The notes beneath the pieces are model-generated. The model did no database searches and had not been told where the DNA came from. It worked only from the letters and a program-made list of their open reading frames with translations. Of a stretch of 39,087 nt of DNA, positions 1-9,516 are shown piece after piece. A program made the translations under genes and the position numbers. Position 1 is the first letter of the stretch, and every line of letters starts with the position of its first letter. Location: contig JAJPJC010000215.1 of the NCBI GenBank assembly GCA_021324445.1, positions 1 through 39,087 on the forward strand, written 5' to 3'. This DNA comes from Isosphaeraceae bacterium (lineage in GTDB: Bacteria; Planctomycetota; Planctomycetia; Isosphaerales; Isosphaeraceae).

Positions 1-293
1 CCTTCTGCTGGACCTACACCGACGGTCATGCGGTGCGAACCGAGGTGCAGACCGGGGTCAGCGATGGCGACTGGATCGAGGTCACCAATCGCCAGCAGCC
101 GCCGGCCGACGGCGCGGATCCCTGGGTGCCGATCGACGGCAAAGAACAGGTGGTTCTCGGCGACCTCACCCGCCTCGCCGAGGGTGTCCCGGTGCGCGTC
201 GCTCCTGGGACTGATGAGGAGGGACTCGCCAGTGCGACACCGGAACGCCGCCCAGGGCATACCGGCTCCAGCGCCCCGGCACCTGCCCGTTAA
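1..293 (+). CDS. RND efflux periplasmic adaptor subunit, C-terminal fragment (5' end outside window)
   Basis: The reading frame is open from base 3 to the TAA at 291-293 and has no start inside the window, so only the last ~96 residues are present. The visible part (TYTDGHAVRTEVQTG, then DGDWIEVTNR, then WVPIDGKEQVVLGD) aligns closely with the C-terminal membrane-proximal part of the complete adaptor at 6016-7575 (YVNGRAVRTEIQTG, DGEWVEVTNR, WVPIETSDAVLMGS). It is therefore inferred to be the end of a paralogous HlyD/AcrA-type adaptor that links an RND pump to an outer-membrane channel. A second RND operon probably lies just upstream of the window. The tail after the conserved block is a short Ala/Pro-rich stretch. 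Confidence 0.8.
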   Translation, partial: FCWTYTDGHAVRTEVQTGVSDGDWIEVTNRQQPPADGADPWVPIDGKEQVVLGDLTRLAEGVPVRVAPGTDEEGLASATPERRPGHTGSSAPAPAR

Positions 294-422
294 CCCACCG
301 CGGCGCGGTCGGAGTCAAGACCGTCTCAGCTCAGCGCGGCGCCGAGATTGGGCCCTTGCCATCGGGCTGTTTCCCTCTGAAGGCATCCCGAGCTTCATCC
401 GTGATCCCATCGCTCGGTTGGT

Positions 423-1886
423 TCACGGGGCTTTGGTGAACGTAAGCCCCGGGTCCCCTGGCGGCCCCTCCCAGAGCTTGAAGGTGAAATGACGACTCCC
501 CTGCCAGGCGACCTCCCCGACCATGGCGTTGTCCTGGTCCTGGACCAGGGTCAAGGTCTGCTGGTTGACGATGGCCTTGCCCTTGAATGTGCGGTCGTGC
601 CCCGACTGGTTGACGATCCAGACCAGATGCCCCTGGGGTTGGAAGGTCACGGTGAGGGTGGTGTCCTTCCCGGGGTGGGCCGTCCAGGTCCCTTCCAGCT
701 TGCCGAGACCACCGGCGGGCGCGAGACCGGCCGTCGCGGTCGACCTGACCGGACTCGGGCCGACCCGAGTCGCAGCCCCTGGCTTCGATGGCTCGAGCTC
801 CTGGATCAACTGGACTGCGAGTGAGTCGTCGGGCTGGAGCGCATGGGACCGTTTCCATTCGAGGACGGCGGCCTGGGGCGCTCCGAGACTGAGGTAGTGG
901 TAGGCCCGCACGAAGTGGGCCGCAGCCACGTTCGGATTCGCATCCGAGAAGCTCTCCAGGATCCGGAGCTGTCGGGTATAGGTCGCGGGGTTCTCGTAAA
1001 AGTTGATCATCGTGGTCCAGTCCCAGCCGGGGACGACCGCGAGCACGGCGTAAAGCGTTTCCGCCGCCTCGCGGTAATGGTGGAGTGCAAACAGGGCCAG
1101 GGCGCGGAATTCCTGCAGTTCTGGGTCGTCCGGCATCAGGCGCACCCCCCGGTCGGCCAGCCGCAGGGCCTGGGTGTAATCCTCCCGCCGGAACGACGCG
1201 CGGGCCGCCTGGAAACACTCGAGCGCCTTGCGGAGGACCGCTTCGTTCGAAGGGGCGTTCAGGGGGTTGATCGGGTGAGACCCCTCGGAGGCCACCGGGA
1301 GGCTGTGCCCGGGCGATGCGATGCGGTCTGGGCCCGAGTACGAGTAGGGGTTGTGGTAGGGGAAGTAGGCCCAGTTGTAGACCATGGGACCGACCAGCCA
1401 GGCGGCGATTCCCCAACCCATCCCCCTCCCGGGACCACGCCGGTTCCAGGAATTGGGGACGCGAGCATTCCAGAAGCCGTGGAGCCAACCCCGGTGATAG
1501 ACGCTGTAGCGATTGGTCCGGGCCAGGGCCGGCTGGACGGGGAAGCGATCGACCGGCTCGGTCCCGGCGCGCTGCGCGGGCGTTGTCCCGGTGCGATCCG
1601 CGGTGCGGGATTGATTCCCGGTGACGGACCCGGTGAGAGTCCGGACGGGCATCGGGGTGTTGATGACGGGGATCGGGGTGTAGGTATTGACGTACACGGG
1701 GCGGGGCGGGCCGAGCGCGGGTCGCTCGATCTCTTCGCCAGGAGCCGTGCCGCGCCCAATCAGCCCCATGGCGCCGACACCCGCCCGATCGTTGGGGAAC
1801 CGGATCTCTTCCTGCGCCGGGAGACCCAGGGTCAGGCCCAAGCTGACGAGGAGCCCGGGCACGCCGGGAAGACGAGTGAGGATCAT
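423..1886 (-). CDS. Secreted TPR protein with C-terminal beta-rich domain
   Basis: A 487-residue protein. The N-terminus (MILTRLPGVPGLLVSLGL, then TLGLPAQ) reads as a signal peptide, so the protein is probably periplasmic. After a Pro/Arg-rich linker and a Tyr/Trp-rich stretch (about 140-190), helix pairs at about 205-345 look like tetratricopeptide repeats: CFQAARASFRREDYTQALRL, then FALHHYREAAETLYAVL, then RAYHYLSLGAPQAAVLEWKR. The last ~95 residues (from LEGTWTA) alternate short strands and resemble a small lipocalin-like domain; that part is a guess. The ATG at 1884-1886 has GGAG about 8 bases upstream. It converges with the adaptor fragment. TPR domains mediate protein contacts, but the partner is unknown. 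Confidence 0.75.
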   Translation of the reverse strand: MILTRLPGVPGLLVSLGLTLGLPAQEEIRFPNDRAGVGAMGLIGRGTAPGEEIERPALGPPRPVYVNTYTPIPVINTPMPVRTLTGSVTGNQSRTADRTGTTPAQRAGTEPVDRFPVQPALARTNRYSVYHRGWLHGFWNARVPNSWNRRGPGRGMGWGIAAWLVGPMVYNWAYFPYHNPYSYSGPDRIASPGHSLPVASEGSHPINPLNAPSNEAVLRKALECFQAARASFRREDYTQALRLADRGVRLMPDDPELQEFRALALFALHHYREAAETLYAVLAVVPGWDWTTMINFYENPATYTRQLRILESFSDANPNVAAAHFVRAYHYLSLGAPQAAVLEWKRSHALQPDDSLAVQLIQELEPSKPGAATRVGPSPVRSTATAGLAPAGGLGKLEGTWTAHPGKDTTLTVTFQPQGHLVWIVNQSGHDRTFKGKAIVNQQTLTLVQDQDNAMVGEVAWQGSRHFTFKLWEGPPGDPGLTFTKAP

Positions 1887-2680
1887 GGTCTGCTCCGCCT
1901 GGAGGAACGGGACTTGCGCCGGTTGTCTTGATTCAGGATTCGTCCCGGCCCCGTGCGGGCTGACCGACCATGACGCCCGCGATGGATGCGACGATGATCC
2001 AACCGCCGGACGAGCGCGAACGAAACCTTGATCGATCTCGATCGAGAGCGACTGGAGTTCGCTCCGTTGGTCCGATTCACACTGCCGGCTTCGACTTCCG
2101 AGAGGCGATCATGCAATCCTTATGACAAGGACAAGTCCCTGTATCATTATACGCAGATTTTGGGACGACGGAAAGAATTTGACGATTTCTCGCCTTCAGG
2201 CCTGGGCTCACAGGGAAAAGCCGACTTCGGTCGGTCTGGGCACCATGCCCCAGCGGTGCTGGCCGCTCCGGGACCAGGGGCTGCGCGCGGCTGCGGAGAG
2301 GCGCATGCATGCCGTGGCGCTGGTCAGGCAGGTGGTGACACGACCGGGAGGCGACGTGCCGGCGCGCCGGGAGCCGATCCTCGACGGACGGCCCGCGCTG
2401 GCTCCGTGACCCCGTCGCGGGAAAAAAACCGTGGTGCCGCGATCGATTCGGCACGGGATTTGACTCTAGGACCTTGATCGCGCGGGGCGTCAGGAGAGAA
2501 AGGCCCGGAGCCGGCTCATCCGTCAGCGCCGAGTGCCGCGCCGGCCGGATCGTTCCGCGCGTGCGGCGTGACCGTGGTCGTCAGCAGTGCCCGGGCAGGG
2601 CCCAGGAACGTCCCCGCTGAGACCGCATCCGTTGGAAGCCCGCCCCTGAGCGGGGCCCACCGTATCGAGGAGGTCCACTG
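1887..2680. other. 794-base gap without a convincing gene
   Basis: This gap separates the divergent TPR gene and RND operon. The open frames in it have atypical, Arg-rich translations and no ribosome binding site, so I call none of them. It contains an AT-richer patch at about 2105-2180 with a promoter-like pair, a short hairpin at 2045-2063 (GAGCGA/TCGCTC), and a hairpin GCCCC-N5-GGGGC at 2642-2656 just before the ribosome binding site of the RND gene. Confidence 0.5.
2122..2150 (+). promoter_or_regulatory. Possible sigma70-type promoter upstream of the RND operon
   Basis: ATGACA (2122-2127, 5/6 match to TTGACA) is followed after 17 bases by CATTAT (2145-2150, 4/6 match to TATAAT), inside the only AT-rich patch of this gap. 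If used, the leader to the GTG at 2681 would be about 520 bases, which is long. Chance occurrence is possible. Confidence 0.25.
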
Positions 2681-5600
2681 GTGGCCGCCGAACCCCCGAA
2701 GAAAGCGGGATCCGCGAATCCTACCGTCCTGGCGATGGATCATCCCATCACCCTCCTGATGCTGGTCGTCGGCCTGGTCAGTCTCGGCATGCTGGCCTAT
2801 GGCAAGATGCGGGTCGACATCTTCCCTTCGCTGAACGTGCCGAAGATCTACGTGTTCCTCGACTACATCGGCATGAGCCCCGACCAGATGGAGGGCTTCA
2901 TCGTCAACGAGCTCGAGCTGTACTTCCAGTACGTCGATGGCGTCAAGGACATCAAGACGCGGAACATCCAGCAGGTCGCCTTGTGCGAGCTTGGGTTCTT
3001 CCCCGAAACCGATATGGGCCAGGCGATGGCCCAGGTGGTGGCCATGTCCGACCGGGCTATGTCCTGGATGCCCCCGGGGACCTTGCCGCCGATGATCATG
3101 CGGATGGACGCCGGCAGCATCCCGATCGGTTACCTGGTCTTCGTCAGCGAGGGGGAGAAGACCTCGATCGGGGCGATGGGCGACCTGGCGCAGAACATCA
3201 TCCGGCCCCTGGTGCAGAAGAACGTCCCCGGCACGGTGGCCATCTCTCCCTTCGGCCCCAACATGCGGTCGATCATCATCAATGTCGATCCCCGCAAGCT
3301 CCTGGAATACAACCTGAACCCCCAGAACGTGGTCGAGGCTCTGCACACCGGGAACGTCGTGATTCCCTCGGGGAACATCTACGTGAAGGACTCGATGCCG
3401 ATCGTGCACAACAACGCCACGGTGGTGGACATCCAGCGCCTGGGTGACATCCCGCTCCGGCTGGGCCGGAACGTCTACCTCCGCGATGTGGCGACCATCC
3501 AGGATGCGACCGACATCGACTACGGCTATGCCCTGGTGAATGGTCAGAAGGCGATCCATCTGCCGATCATCAAGAAGGACACCGGCTCAACACTGTCGGT
3601 GGTGGCCGACGTCCACAAGTCGATGCAGATGTTCCGCGACGCCGTGCCCCCGGACGTGAAGATCACCTTCGAGTTCGACGAGTCGCCCACGGTGGTGCAC
3701 GCGGTCGAGAGCGTGGCCACCGAAGGTGCGATCGGAGCGGGCTTGACCGGGTTGATGATCCTGCTGTTCCTCCGCGACCTTCGGAGCGTGCTGGTCGTCG
3801 TCTTCAATATCCCGCTGGCCCTGACCGGTTCGCTCTTCGGGCTCTGGGTGACGCAGAACACGATCAACATCATGTCGCTGGGCGGGATGGCCTTGGCGAT
3901 CGGCATCCTCGTGGACGAGGCCACGGTGACCATCGAGAACACCCACGTGCAGATGGAGCACACCTCGAATATCGCCACGGCCGTGCTGCACGCCAGCAAT
4001 GCGACCGCCGTGCCGCGGCTCTTGGCCTTGCTCTGCATCCTGTCGGTGTTCATCCCGGCGTTCATCATGGAAGACCCGCTGCGCGCGCTGTTCATGCCGC
4101 TGACCCTGGCAGTCGGTTTCGCCATGATCTCATCGTACCTGCTCTCCAGCACGTTCGTGCCGGTCATGAGCGTCTACCTGCTCAAGCACGAGGAGAAGCG
4201 GAAGCAGGAGCCCGGCTTCTTCGACCGGCTCATCAAGAGTTATCGCCGGGCCGTGGAAGCGTTCGTTTCGCACCGCTGGTGGTCGGTCGTGATCTATCTG
4301 GCCGCGAGTGGCGTCATCCTGGGAGTGCTGGGCCTCCAGGTTGGCACCGAATTGTTCCCGCAGATCGACCAGGGGGAATTCGTGCTGCGGTTCCGGCCGC
4401 CGGCGGGCTCGAGCTTCGAGCTGACCCGGGAGATGGGGGTGAAGTGCCTCCAGGAGATCGAGCATGAGGCCGGCACCGGCAACATCGTGATCACCATGGG
4501 TTTCGTCGGCCAGGTCGCCCCCAACTTCGGCATCGACAACATGGTGCTGTTCATGCGCGGGCCGGACGACGGCTGGCTGCGCGTCAAGCTGAAGGAAGAG
4601 AGCGGCATCAAGCTCGACGAGTTCCGCGAGCGGCTCCGCAAGGTCCTCCCCGAGCGGGTGGTCCCGTGGCTGGCGAAGCGGCTGGAGACGGGGGGCTTGG
4701 CCAAACGGGAGGCGGAGCAACAGGCGGAGAAGTGTACCTTCGGATTCGAGCCGGGCGACATCGTCAGCCAGGTCATGAGCTTCGGCGCCTCGAAGCCGAT
4801 CGCGGTCCGCCTCGTGGGCACGAATTATGACGAGATCCGCAAGTATGCCGAAAAAATCGCCGCCGCGCTGAAGCGCAATCCCTTCCTCCGCGATGTCGGC
4901 TTCGAGCAGACGCTGGACTACCCCACGCTCGAGGTCGAGATCGACCGCGAGCTGGCGGGCTTGATCGGCGTCACCGTCAAGCACGTCGAGCGTGCCCTGG
5001 TCATGTCGACCTCCTCGACCCGGTTCACCAACCTCAACTACTGGATCGACGAGAGGACCGGCTTCGACTACCTGGTGCAAATCCAGGTGCCGCCCCTGCG
5101 GATGGAGAAAGCCGAAGACGTCGAGACCTTGCCGCTGGAGTCGATCAACCCCTATGTCCCCCTGATGATCCGCGACGTGACGAAGGACGGCCGGGTTCAT
5201 GAGAGCGTGCGGCCCGGCGAGTACGACCGCGACATGTCGCAGCGCTACCTGACCGTGGTCGCCAACGTCGAGGGCGAGGACATGGGTCGAGCCGCCAAGC
5301 AAGTCCGCCAGGCGGTCGCAGCCGTCGGCGACCCGCCCCGCGGCGTACGCCAGGAGGAGATGGGCCAGCTCCCGTCGATGACCGAGATGTTCCAGGCGCT
5401 GGGGATCGGCCTGGCGGTCGCCGTGTTCGTCATCCTGGTGCTCTTGACCGCCTATTTCCAATCACCGCGGCTGGCCGTGATCTCCGTCGGGGCCGTGCCG
5501 GGAGTCCTCGCCGGAATTGTCACCATCCTCTACTTCAGCAACACCACGATCAACATCGAATCGTTCATGGGTTCGATTATGTGTTTGGGCGTGTCCGTGT

Positions 5601-6019
5601 CCAACTCGGTGATGATGGTGACGTTCATGGATGAGCACTGGAAGGCGGGCAAACCCTCCGCCGAAGCGGCCATCCTGGGCGCCAGCGAGCGGCTGCGGCC
5701 GATCTTGATGACCGCCTGCGCCATGACGGTCGGCATGGTGCCGATGGCGCTGGGACTGGAGCGCGGCAGCCAGATGGAGGCTCCCCTCGGCCGGGCGGTG
5801 ATCGGGGGGCTGGTGATGTCCACCTTCGCCACCTTGCTGGTGCTCCCCTCGATTTTCGCGCTGGTGATCGGCCAGCAGGTACCCCGCTCGCCGTCGCTCT
5901 ACCCGGAGAACCCCGAAAGCGCGCACTATGACCCCGAGCTCTCTTCGCGCGCCAACGGCGATGGCCCGGAGGACACGGGTGGTGAGGACGTGGCGGCAGA
6001 CGAGGAGGGCCTGCCATGA
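2681..6019 (+). CDS. RND efflux permease (AcrB/CusA superfamily)
   Basis: A 1112-residue inner-membrane proton-driven pump of the resistance-nodulation-division superfamily, the usual length for this family. The start is GTG 2681, with GAGGAGG seven bases upstream. Seen in the protein: the first membrane helix (about 20-42) followed by the periplasmic porter loop; a helix cluster at about 345-500 with the proton-relay motif GILVDEATVTIEN (Asp412-Glu413) in TM4; a second helix (about 540-560) and second porter loop; and a C-terminal helix cluster after 905 with SVSNSVMMVTFMDEH. The large loops contain the usual duplicated porter and docking subdomains. It overlaps the adaptor gene by 4 bases (ATGA), so the two are co-translated. 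Whether the substrate is a metal, a drug or a lipid cannot be read here; the TM4 acidic pair resembles both HME and HAE branches. A highly acidic tail (EDTGGEDVAADEEG) ends the protein. Confidence 0.93.
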   Translation: MAAEPPKKAGSANPTVLAMDHPITLLMLVVGLVSLGMLAYGKMRVDIFPSLNVPKIYVFLDYIGMSPDQMEGFIVNELELYFQYVDGVKDIKTRNIQQVALCELGFFPETDMGQAMAQVVAMSDRAMSWMPPGTLPPMIMRMDAGSIPIGYLVFVSEGEKTSIGAMGDLAQNIIRPLVQKNVPGTVAISPFGPNMRSIIINVDPRKLLEYNLNPQNVVEALHTGNVVIPSGNIYVKDSMPIVHNNATVVDIQRLGDIPLRLGRNVYLRDVATIQDATDIDYGYALVNGQKAIHLPIIKKDTGSTLSVVADVHKSMQMFRDAVPPDVKITFEFDESPTVVHAVESVATEGAIGAGLTGLMILLFLRDLRSVLVVVFNIPLALTGSLFGLWVTQNTINIMSLGGMALAIGILVDEATVTIENTHVQMEHTSNIATAVLHASNATAVPRLLALLCILSVFIPAFIMEDPLRALFMPLTLAVGFAMISSYLLSSTFVPVMSVYLLKHEEKRKQEPGFFDRLIKSYRRAVEAFVSHRWWSVVIYLAASGVILGVLGLQVGTELFPQIDQGEFVLRFRPPAGSSFELTREMGVKCLQEIEHEAGTGNIVITMGFVGQVAPNFGIDNMVLFMRGPDDGWLRVKLKEESGIKLDEFRERLRKVLPERVVPWLAKRLETGGLAKREAEQQAEKCTFGFEPGDIVSQVMSFGASKPIAVRLVGTNYDEIRKYAEKIAAALKRNPFLRDVGFEQTLDYPTLEVEIDRELAGLIGVTVKHVERALVMSTSSTRFTNLNYWIDERTGFDYLVQIQVPPLRMEKAEDVETLPLESINPYVPLMIRDVTKDGRVHESVRPGEYDRDMSQRYLTVVANVEGEDMGRAAKQVRQAVAAVGDPPRGVRQEEMGQLPSMTEMFQALGIGLAVAVFVILVLLTAYFQSPRLAVISVGAVPGVLAGIVTILYFSNTTINIESFMGSIMCLGVSVSNSVMMVTFMDEHWKAGKPSAEAAILGASERLRPILMTACAMTVGMVPMALGLERGSQMEAPLGRAVIGGLVMSTFATLLVLPSIFALVIGQQVPRSPSLYPENPESAHYDPELSSRANGDGPEDTGGEDVAADEEGLP

Positions 6020-7575
6020 GCGTCTGCTCAGCCAGTCGGGGTGGCCCGCGGCCGGCCCGCCCGGCGCAGGGGACACGCAACGGGAGACGATCCTTGAAAA
6101 GCCTATCGCAGCCCGACAACAGGGTTGGTTCCGCTCGCCGCCGCCGGCTCGGATTCTGGCTCGTGGCCGGCCTCGCGGCGGCGGGCTGCGCCAAGGAAGA
6201 GCCGACGGCCCCGAGCGTCTCGGAGCCTCCGGAGCTCCAGATGATCCACCCTCAGCTTCGGAGGATCTCCCGGGAGGTCGGGCAACCGAGCTTCATCGAG
6301 AGCTACGAGCGCACGTCGATCTATCCCAAGGTGACCGCATTCATCGAGAAGTGGAACGTGGACATCGGCGACAAGGTGAAGAAGGGGGAGGTGCTGGCGG
6401 ATCTCTTCGTGCCCGAGTTGCGCGAGAATTGGGAGACCAAGAAGGCGACCGTCGTCGCCGACGAGGAGGCAGTCCGGGTGGCCCAGGTGGATGTGGAAGT
6501 CGCCGACGCCGAGGTCAAGGCGGCCAAGGCGCGGCTGGAGGCGGCCCAGTCGATCCTGGGCAAGTATGAGGCTGAGGTCCAGCGCTGGGACGTCCAGGTC
6601 AAGCGGATCGCCAAGGAAGTCGAGCGGCAGGTCATCGCCCCGCAGATCCTGCTGGAGTCGCAGAATGAGTTGAACGCGGACATCGCCTGGCGGGATTACG
6701 CCAAGGCGGAAATCGCCAAGGCGGCCGCGGAACTGATCGCCGCCGAGGCCCGCTGGTCGCGGGCCAAGGTCAACGTCGCACTCGCCCGCGCCAACTTGGC
6801 CGTGGCCCGGAGTGAGGACCGGCGGCTGGCGGCCTGGGTCGGCTACCTCAAGCTCCTGGCGCCCTACGACGGCATCATCGTGGCCCGCAATGCCAACACC
6901 TGGGACTTCGTCCTGCCCAAGACGGGGGACCCCACGGCCAGGGAGCGCGCGCCCGACGTCTCACCCGCCATGGCCGCCCCGGTCTACGTGGTTGATCGCA
7001 CCGACATCGTCCGCATCTTCGTCGACGTCCCCGAACGGGATGCCAACTATGTCCATGTTGGCTCCGAGGCGCGCGTCAAGGTTTGGGCCTACCGCGACGA
7101 GTGGCTGCCGGCCACCGTGACCCGCCTGGCCTGGGCCCTGAACGTCCACAGCCGGACGCTGCGGGTCGAGATCGACCTGCCCAATCCCGGCAGCCAGATC
7201 CTGCCGGGGATGTATGCCTACGGCGAGGTCAGGGTCGAGCGCCCCGATGTCCAGGCTCTGCCCAAGTCGGCCCTCACCTATGCCGGCGGCAAGACCTTCA
7301 TGTGGCGGTACGTCAACGGCCGTGCGGTGCGTACCGAAATCCAGACCGGCACCACCGACGGCGAGTGGGTCGAGGTCACCAATCGTGCCATCAAGTCGAA
7401 CACCGCTCGGAGGGAACAATGGGTACCGATCGAGACCTCGGATGCGGTGCTCATGGGCAGCAAGCTGTCCATCCTCACCGATGGCGCCCCGGTGCGCCTG
7501 GCTCAGTCGCCGGCGCCGATCGAGACCGAGGGCGGATCGGAAGAGGCCCCGTCGGGCGTGACGGGAAGCGGCTAG
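6016..7575 (+). CDS. RND efflux periplasmic adaptor, lipoprotein (HlyD/AcrA type)
   Basis: A 519-residue membrane-fusion protein that bridges the RND pump and a TolC channel. Visible regions: a lipobox LAAAGC (Cys58); the first biotinyl-lipoyl half (about 90-130, VTAFIEKWNVDIGDKVKKGE); a long alpha-hairpin of Ala/Glu/Lys-rich coiled coil (about 135-275); the second lipoyl half (LLAPYDGIIVARNAN); a beta-barrel domain (about 320-400, VPERDANYVHVGSEARV); and the membrane-proximal domain. ATG 6016 has GAGGAGG seven bases upstream and overlaps the permease stop. However, the lipobox Cys lies at residue 58, which is unusually deep. An in-frame TTG at 6094 with GGGAG 7 bases upstream would place Cys at residue 32, so the real start may be 6094. 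It is a paralogue of the fragment at 1-293. Confidence 0.92.
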   Translation: MSVCSASRGGPRPARPAQGTRNGRRSLKSLSQPDNRVGSARRRRLGFWLVAGLAAAGCAKEEPTAPSVSEPPELQMIHPQLRRISREVGQPSFIESYERTSIYPKVTAFIEKWNVDIGDKVKKGEVLADLFVPELRENWETKKATVVADEEAVRVAQVDVEVADAEVKAAKARLEAAQSILGKYEAEVQRWDVQVKRIAKEVERQVIAPQILLESQNELNADIAWRDYAKAEIAKAAAELIAAEARWSRAKVNVALARANLAVARSEDRRLAAWVGYLKLLAPYDGIIVARNANTWDFVLPKTGDPTARERAPDVSPAMAAPVYVVDRTDIVRIFVDVPERDANYVHVGSEARVKVWAYRDEWLPATVTRLAWALNVHSRTLRVEIDLPNPGSQILPGMYAYGEVRVERPDVQALPKSALTYAGGKTFMWRYVNGRAVRTEIQTGTTDGEWVEVTNRAIKSNTARREQWVPIETSDAVLMGSKLSILTDGAPVRLAQSPAPIETEGGSEEAPSGVTGSG

Positions 7576-7610
7576 AGGAATTCTCGTCATTGGGAAAGGG
7601 ACCGTGTGTT

Positions 7611-9218
7611 ATGGGACGGCGCGACCAGCAGGAACACGACGAGCAACAGGGGACCGATCCGCCTCAGGACGGCGAGCGCGCGACCGGCAACGGCGGGCCG
7701 GAGGCCCCTCAGGTCATCGGCACCGACGCCCCGCTCATCACCAAAGGACCCGCGTATCAATCCGATTGGACGAGTCATCCCGATCGGACCATGGTCGTCC
7801 AGACGAACCGAATCCGCGAGCCCAATGAGGCGTTCAATCCGAACTTCGTCATGGTCCCCATCGAATCGGACCGGTCGCCGCCGGACCGCTCCGGCGCGGG
7901 GGACGGGGAGGGGAAGGTGAAGTACGGCGAGCACGAGAAGGGCGAGCCAGGGAAAGGCCGCAAGAACCAGGCTGGACAGGAGGGGGACGAGGCCGGAAAG
8001 CGCCCCGAGCAGCAGCGGAGCCAGCCGGCCCAGCCACCCTCACTGACCCGCGTCTTGCTGTTCTCGGGCATCGTGTCCTTGGTCTGCGGGGTCGTCGGCG
8101 CCTGGGGTTACTCGTATTTCTTCGGGTCGGAGAAGTCGGGAGAGCAGAAGTCTTCGGGCAAGAGCTCCGGCTCCAGCAAAGGCTCCCGCTCCAGTGGCAG
8201 CTCCAGCTCCAGTGGCGGCTCCAACTCCAGCGAGAACTCCGGCACCGGCTCCAGCGGAGGCGCCAGTTCCAGCGGAGGCGCCGGCTTCCAGGAAGGCGGC
8301 GACGTGAAGCAGGGCTCAACCTCGAACCAGAAGGATTCGGCCACAGGCAAGCTCGCTCAGGCGGAGACGGCGTGGTTGACCGCGGTGAAGGAGCTCCAGC
8401 AGGCCCGGGCCGCGGAGAAGGCGGCGCGCACCTCGGAGGACGAGAAGAAGGCGATCCTGGACTTCCTCAAGAATACGCTGTTATCGGCGGGCCACCCGGG
8501 GGGCGTGTCGCTGGCGGAGGCCTTCTGGAACGGGGGCCAAGGCCAGAACGTGACGCTGCGCAAGGCCGTCGATGCCACCGAGTCGCAGGTCGGCGAGACG
8601 TTCGCGGATCGGCCGCTGGCCGAAGCCGCGGTCCGCGAGATGCTGGGTCTGGCCTACTTGAGTTTGGGAGACGCGCCCCAGGCGGTCAGGCAATACGAGC
8701 GCGCCTTCGCGGTGCGGCAATCCATGCAAGGGGTCAGCCACCCAGACACCGCCGCCTGCCGCAACCAACTGGCCATCGCCTACCGGCTCGCCGGCCGCGC
8801 GGCCGAGGGTGCCCGCCTGTTTGATCGCAACCCCAATTCACCCGCCTACGCCTCCGCACTGGCCGTCCAGGGATCGATTCTGCTTCGCCAGAACAAACCC
8901 GCCGAGGCGGAGCTGAAACTGCGCGCGTGTCTGACCCTGCGCCAGAAGATCCAGCCCGACGACTGGACCACCTTCGACACGAAGTCCCTCCTCGGTGCAG
9001 CGCTCCTGGAGCAGAAGAAGTTCGCCGACGCCGAGCCGCTCCTGGTCTCGGGCTACGAGGGCATGAAAGCACGCGCCGACTCGATCCCGGCCGAGGATAA
9101 GTCCCATCTCAAGCAGGCGCTCGACCGGCTGATCACGTTGTATGTAGCCTGGGGCAAGGAGGAACAGGCGATGCGGTGGCGACAGGAACGGGAGGCCACG
9201 GGGGGACCACCCCATTGA
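7611..9218 (+). CDS. Single-pass membrane TPR protein with Ser/Gly-rich linker
   Basis: A 535-residue protein starting at ATG 7611 (AAAGGG about 10 bases upstream; a TTG at 7590 is an in-frame alternative). The frame is open further upstream into the adaptor gene, but that part is shadow. Residues 1-140 are polar, charged and disordered-looking. One hydrophobic segment (about 145-170, VLLFSGIVSLVCGVVGAWGY) should anchor the protein in the inner membrane. Residues ~173-230 are almost only Ser/Gly. Then comes a helical region and TPR-like pairs (AVREMLGLAYLSLGDAPQAV, RNQLAIAYRLAGRAAEGARL, LAVQGSILLRQNKPAEAELK, LLGAALLEQKKFADAEPLL). The gene lies 35 bases after the adaptor and is probably in the same operon. 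A role as periplasmic scaffold for the pump is an inference only. Confidence 0.85.
   Translation: MGRRDQQEHDEQQGTDPPQDGERATGNGGPEAPQVIGTDAPLITKGPAYQSDWTSHPDRTMVVQTNRIREPNEAFNPNFVMVPIESDRSPPDRSGAGDGEGKVKYGEHEKGEPGKGRKNQAGQEGDEAGKRPEQQRSQPAQPPSLTRVLLFSGIVSLVCGVVGAWGYSYFFGSEKSGEQKSSGKSSGSSKGSRSSGSSSSSGGSNSSENSGTGSSGGASSSGGAGFQEGGDVKQGSTSNQKDSATGKLAQAETAWLTAVKELQQARAAEKAARTSEDEKKAILDFLKNTLLSAGHPGGVSLAEAFWNGGQGQNVTLRKAVDATESQVGETFADRPLAEAAVREMLGLAYLSLGDAPQAVRQYERAFAVRQSMQGVSHPDTAACRNQLAIAYRLAGRAAEGARLFDRNPNSPAYASALAVQGSILLRQNKPAEAELKLRACLTLRQKIQPDDWTTFDTKSLLGAALLEQKKFADAEPLLVSGYEGMKARADSIPAEDKSHLKQALDRLITLYVAWGKEEQAMRWRQEREATGGPPH
8146..8286 (+). repeat. Low-complexity Ser/Gly coding repeat
   Basis: Irregular repeats of TCCAGC, TCCGGC and GGCGGC-type hexamers encode the Ser/Gly linker between the membrane anchor and the TPR domain of the preceding gene. 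Such hexamer tracts are prone to slippage, so the linker length may vary between strains. Confidence 0.75.
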
Positions 9219-9516
9219 CCCAGCTTCACCGAGCGGACTCCTGCCCCGGCGCGTGGCGACGCTTCACCGATCGGCCGGTTGTGCTGTTACCCATTTCGAT
9301 CAATCAAATCTGGGAAATTCGGAAAAGAATTCTCGTTTCCAAACTCCTACCCCCGATTGCTTCTCCCTCCCGGACTCCCTGCCCAAGAACTCCACCAGCC
9401 CGTCAGAATACGATCATCCGGACGGCCTGGCCAAGCCGATGAATCTCCCGATCCTGTATCATCGGCGCGATCGAAACCATCGTCGCCCTGGGCTCAAGGA
9501 TGGGGCCTTGCGCACT
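9219..9516. other. Gap upstream of the first TolC gene
   Basis: About 300 bases with an AT-richer patch at 9290-9360 that could hold the promoter of the TolC island, but no convincing -35/-10 pair was found. The frame of the TolC gene stays open through most of this gap (ATG at about 9439), without a ribosome binding site or a signal-peptide-like sequence, so it is left non-coding. Confidence 0.4.

Noticed and set aside
843..1931. 362-codon plus-strand frame
   Set aside because: Antisense shadow of the secreted TPR gene; Gly/Arg/Asp-rich and without a recognisable start.
2028..2477. Short open frames between the TPR and RND genes
   Set aside because: Several overlapping frames on both strands with unlike composition and no ribosome binding site; none looks like a protein.
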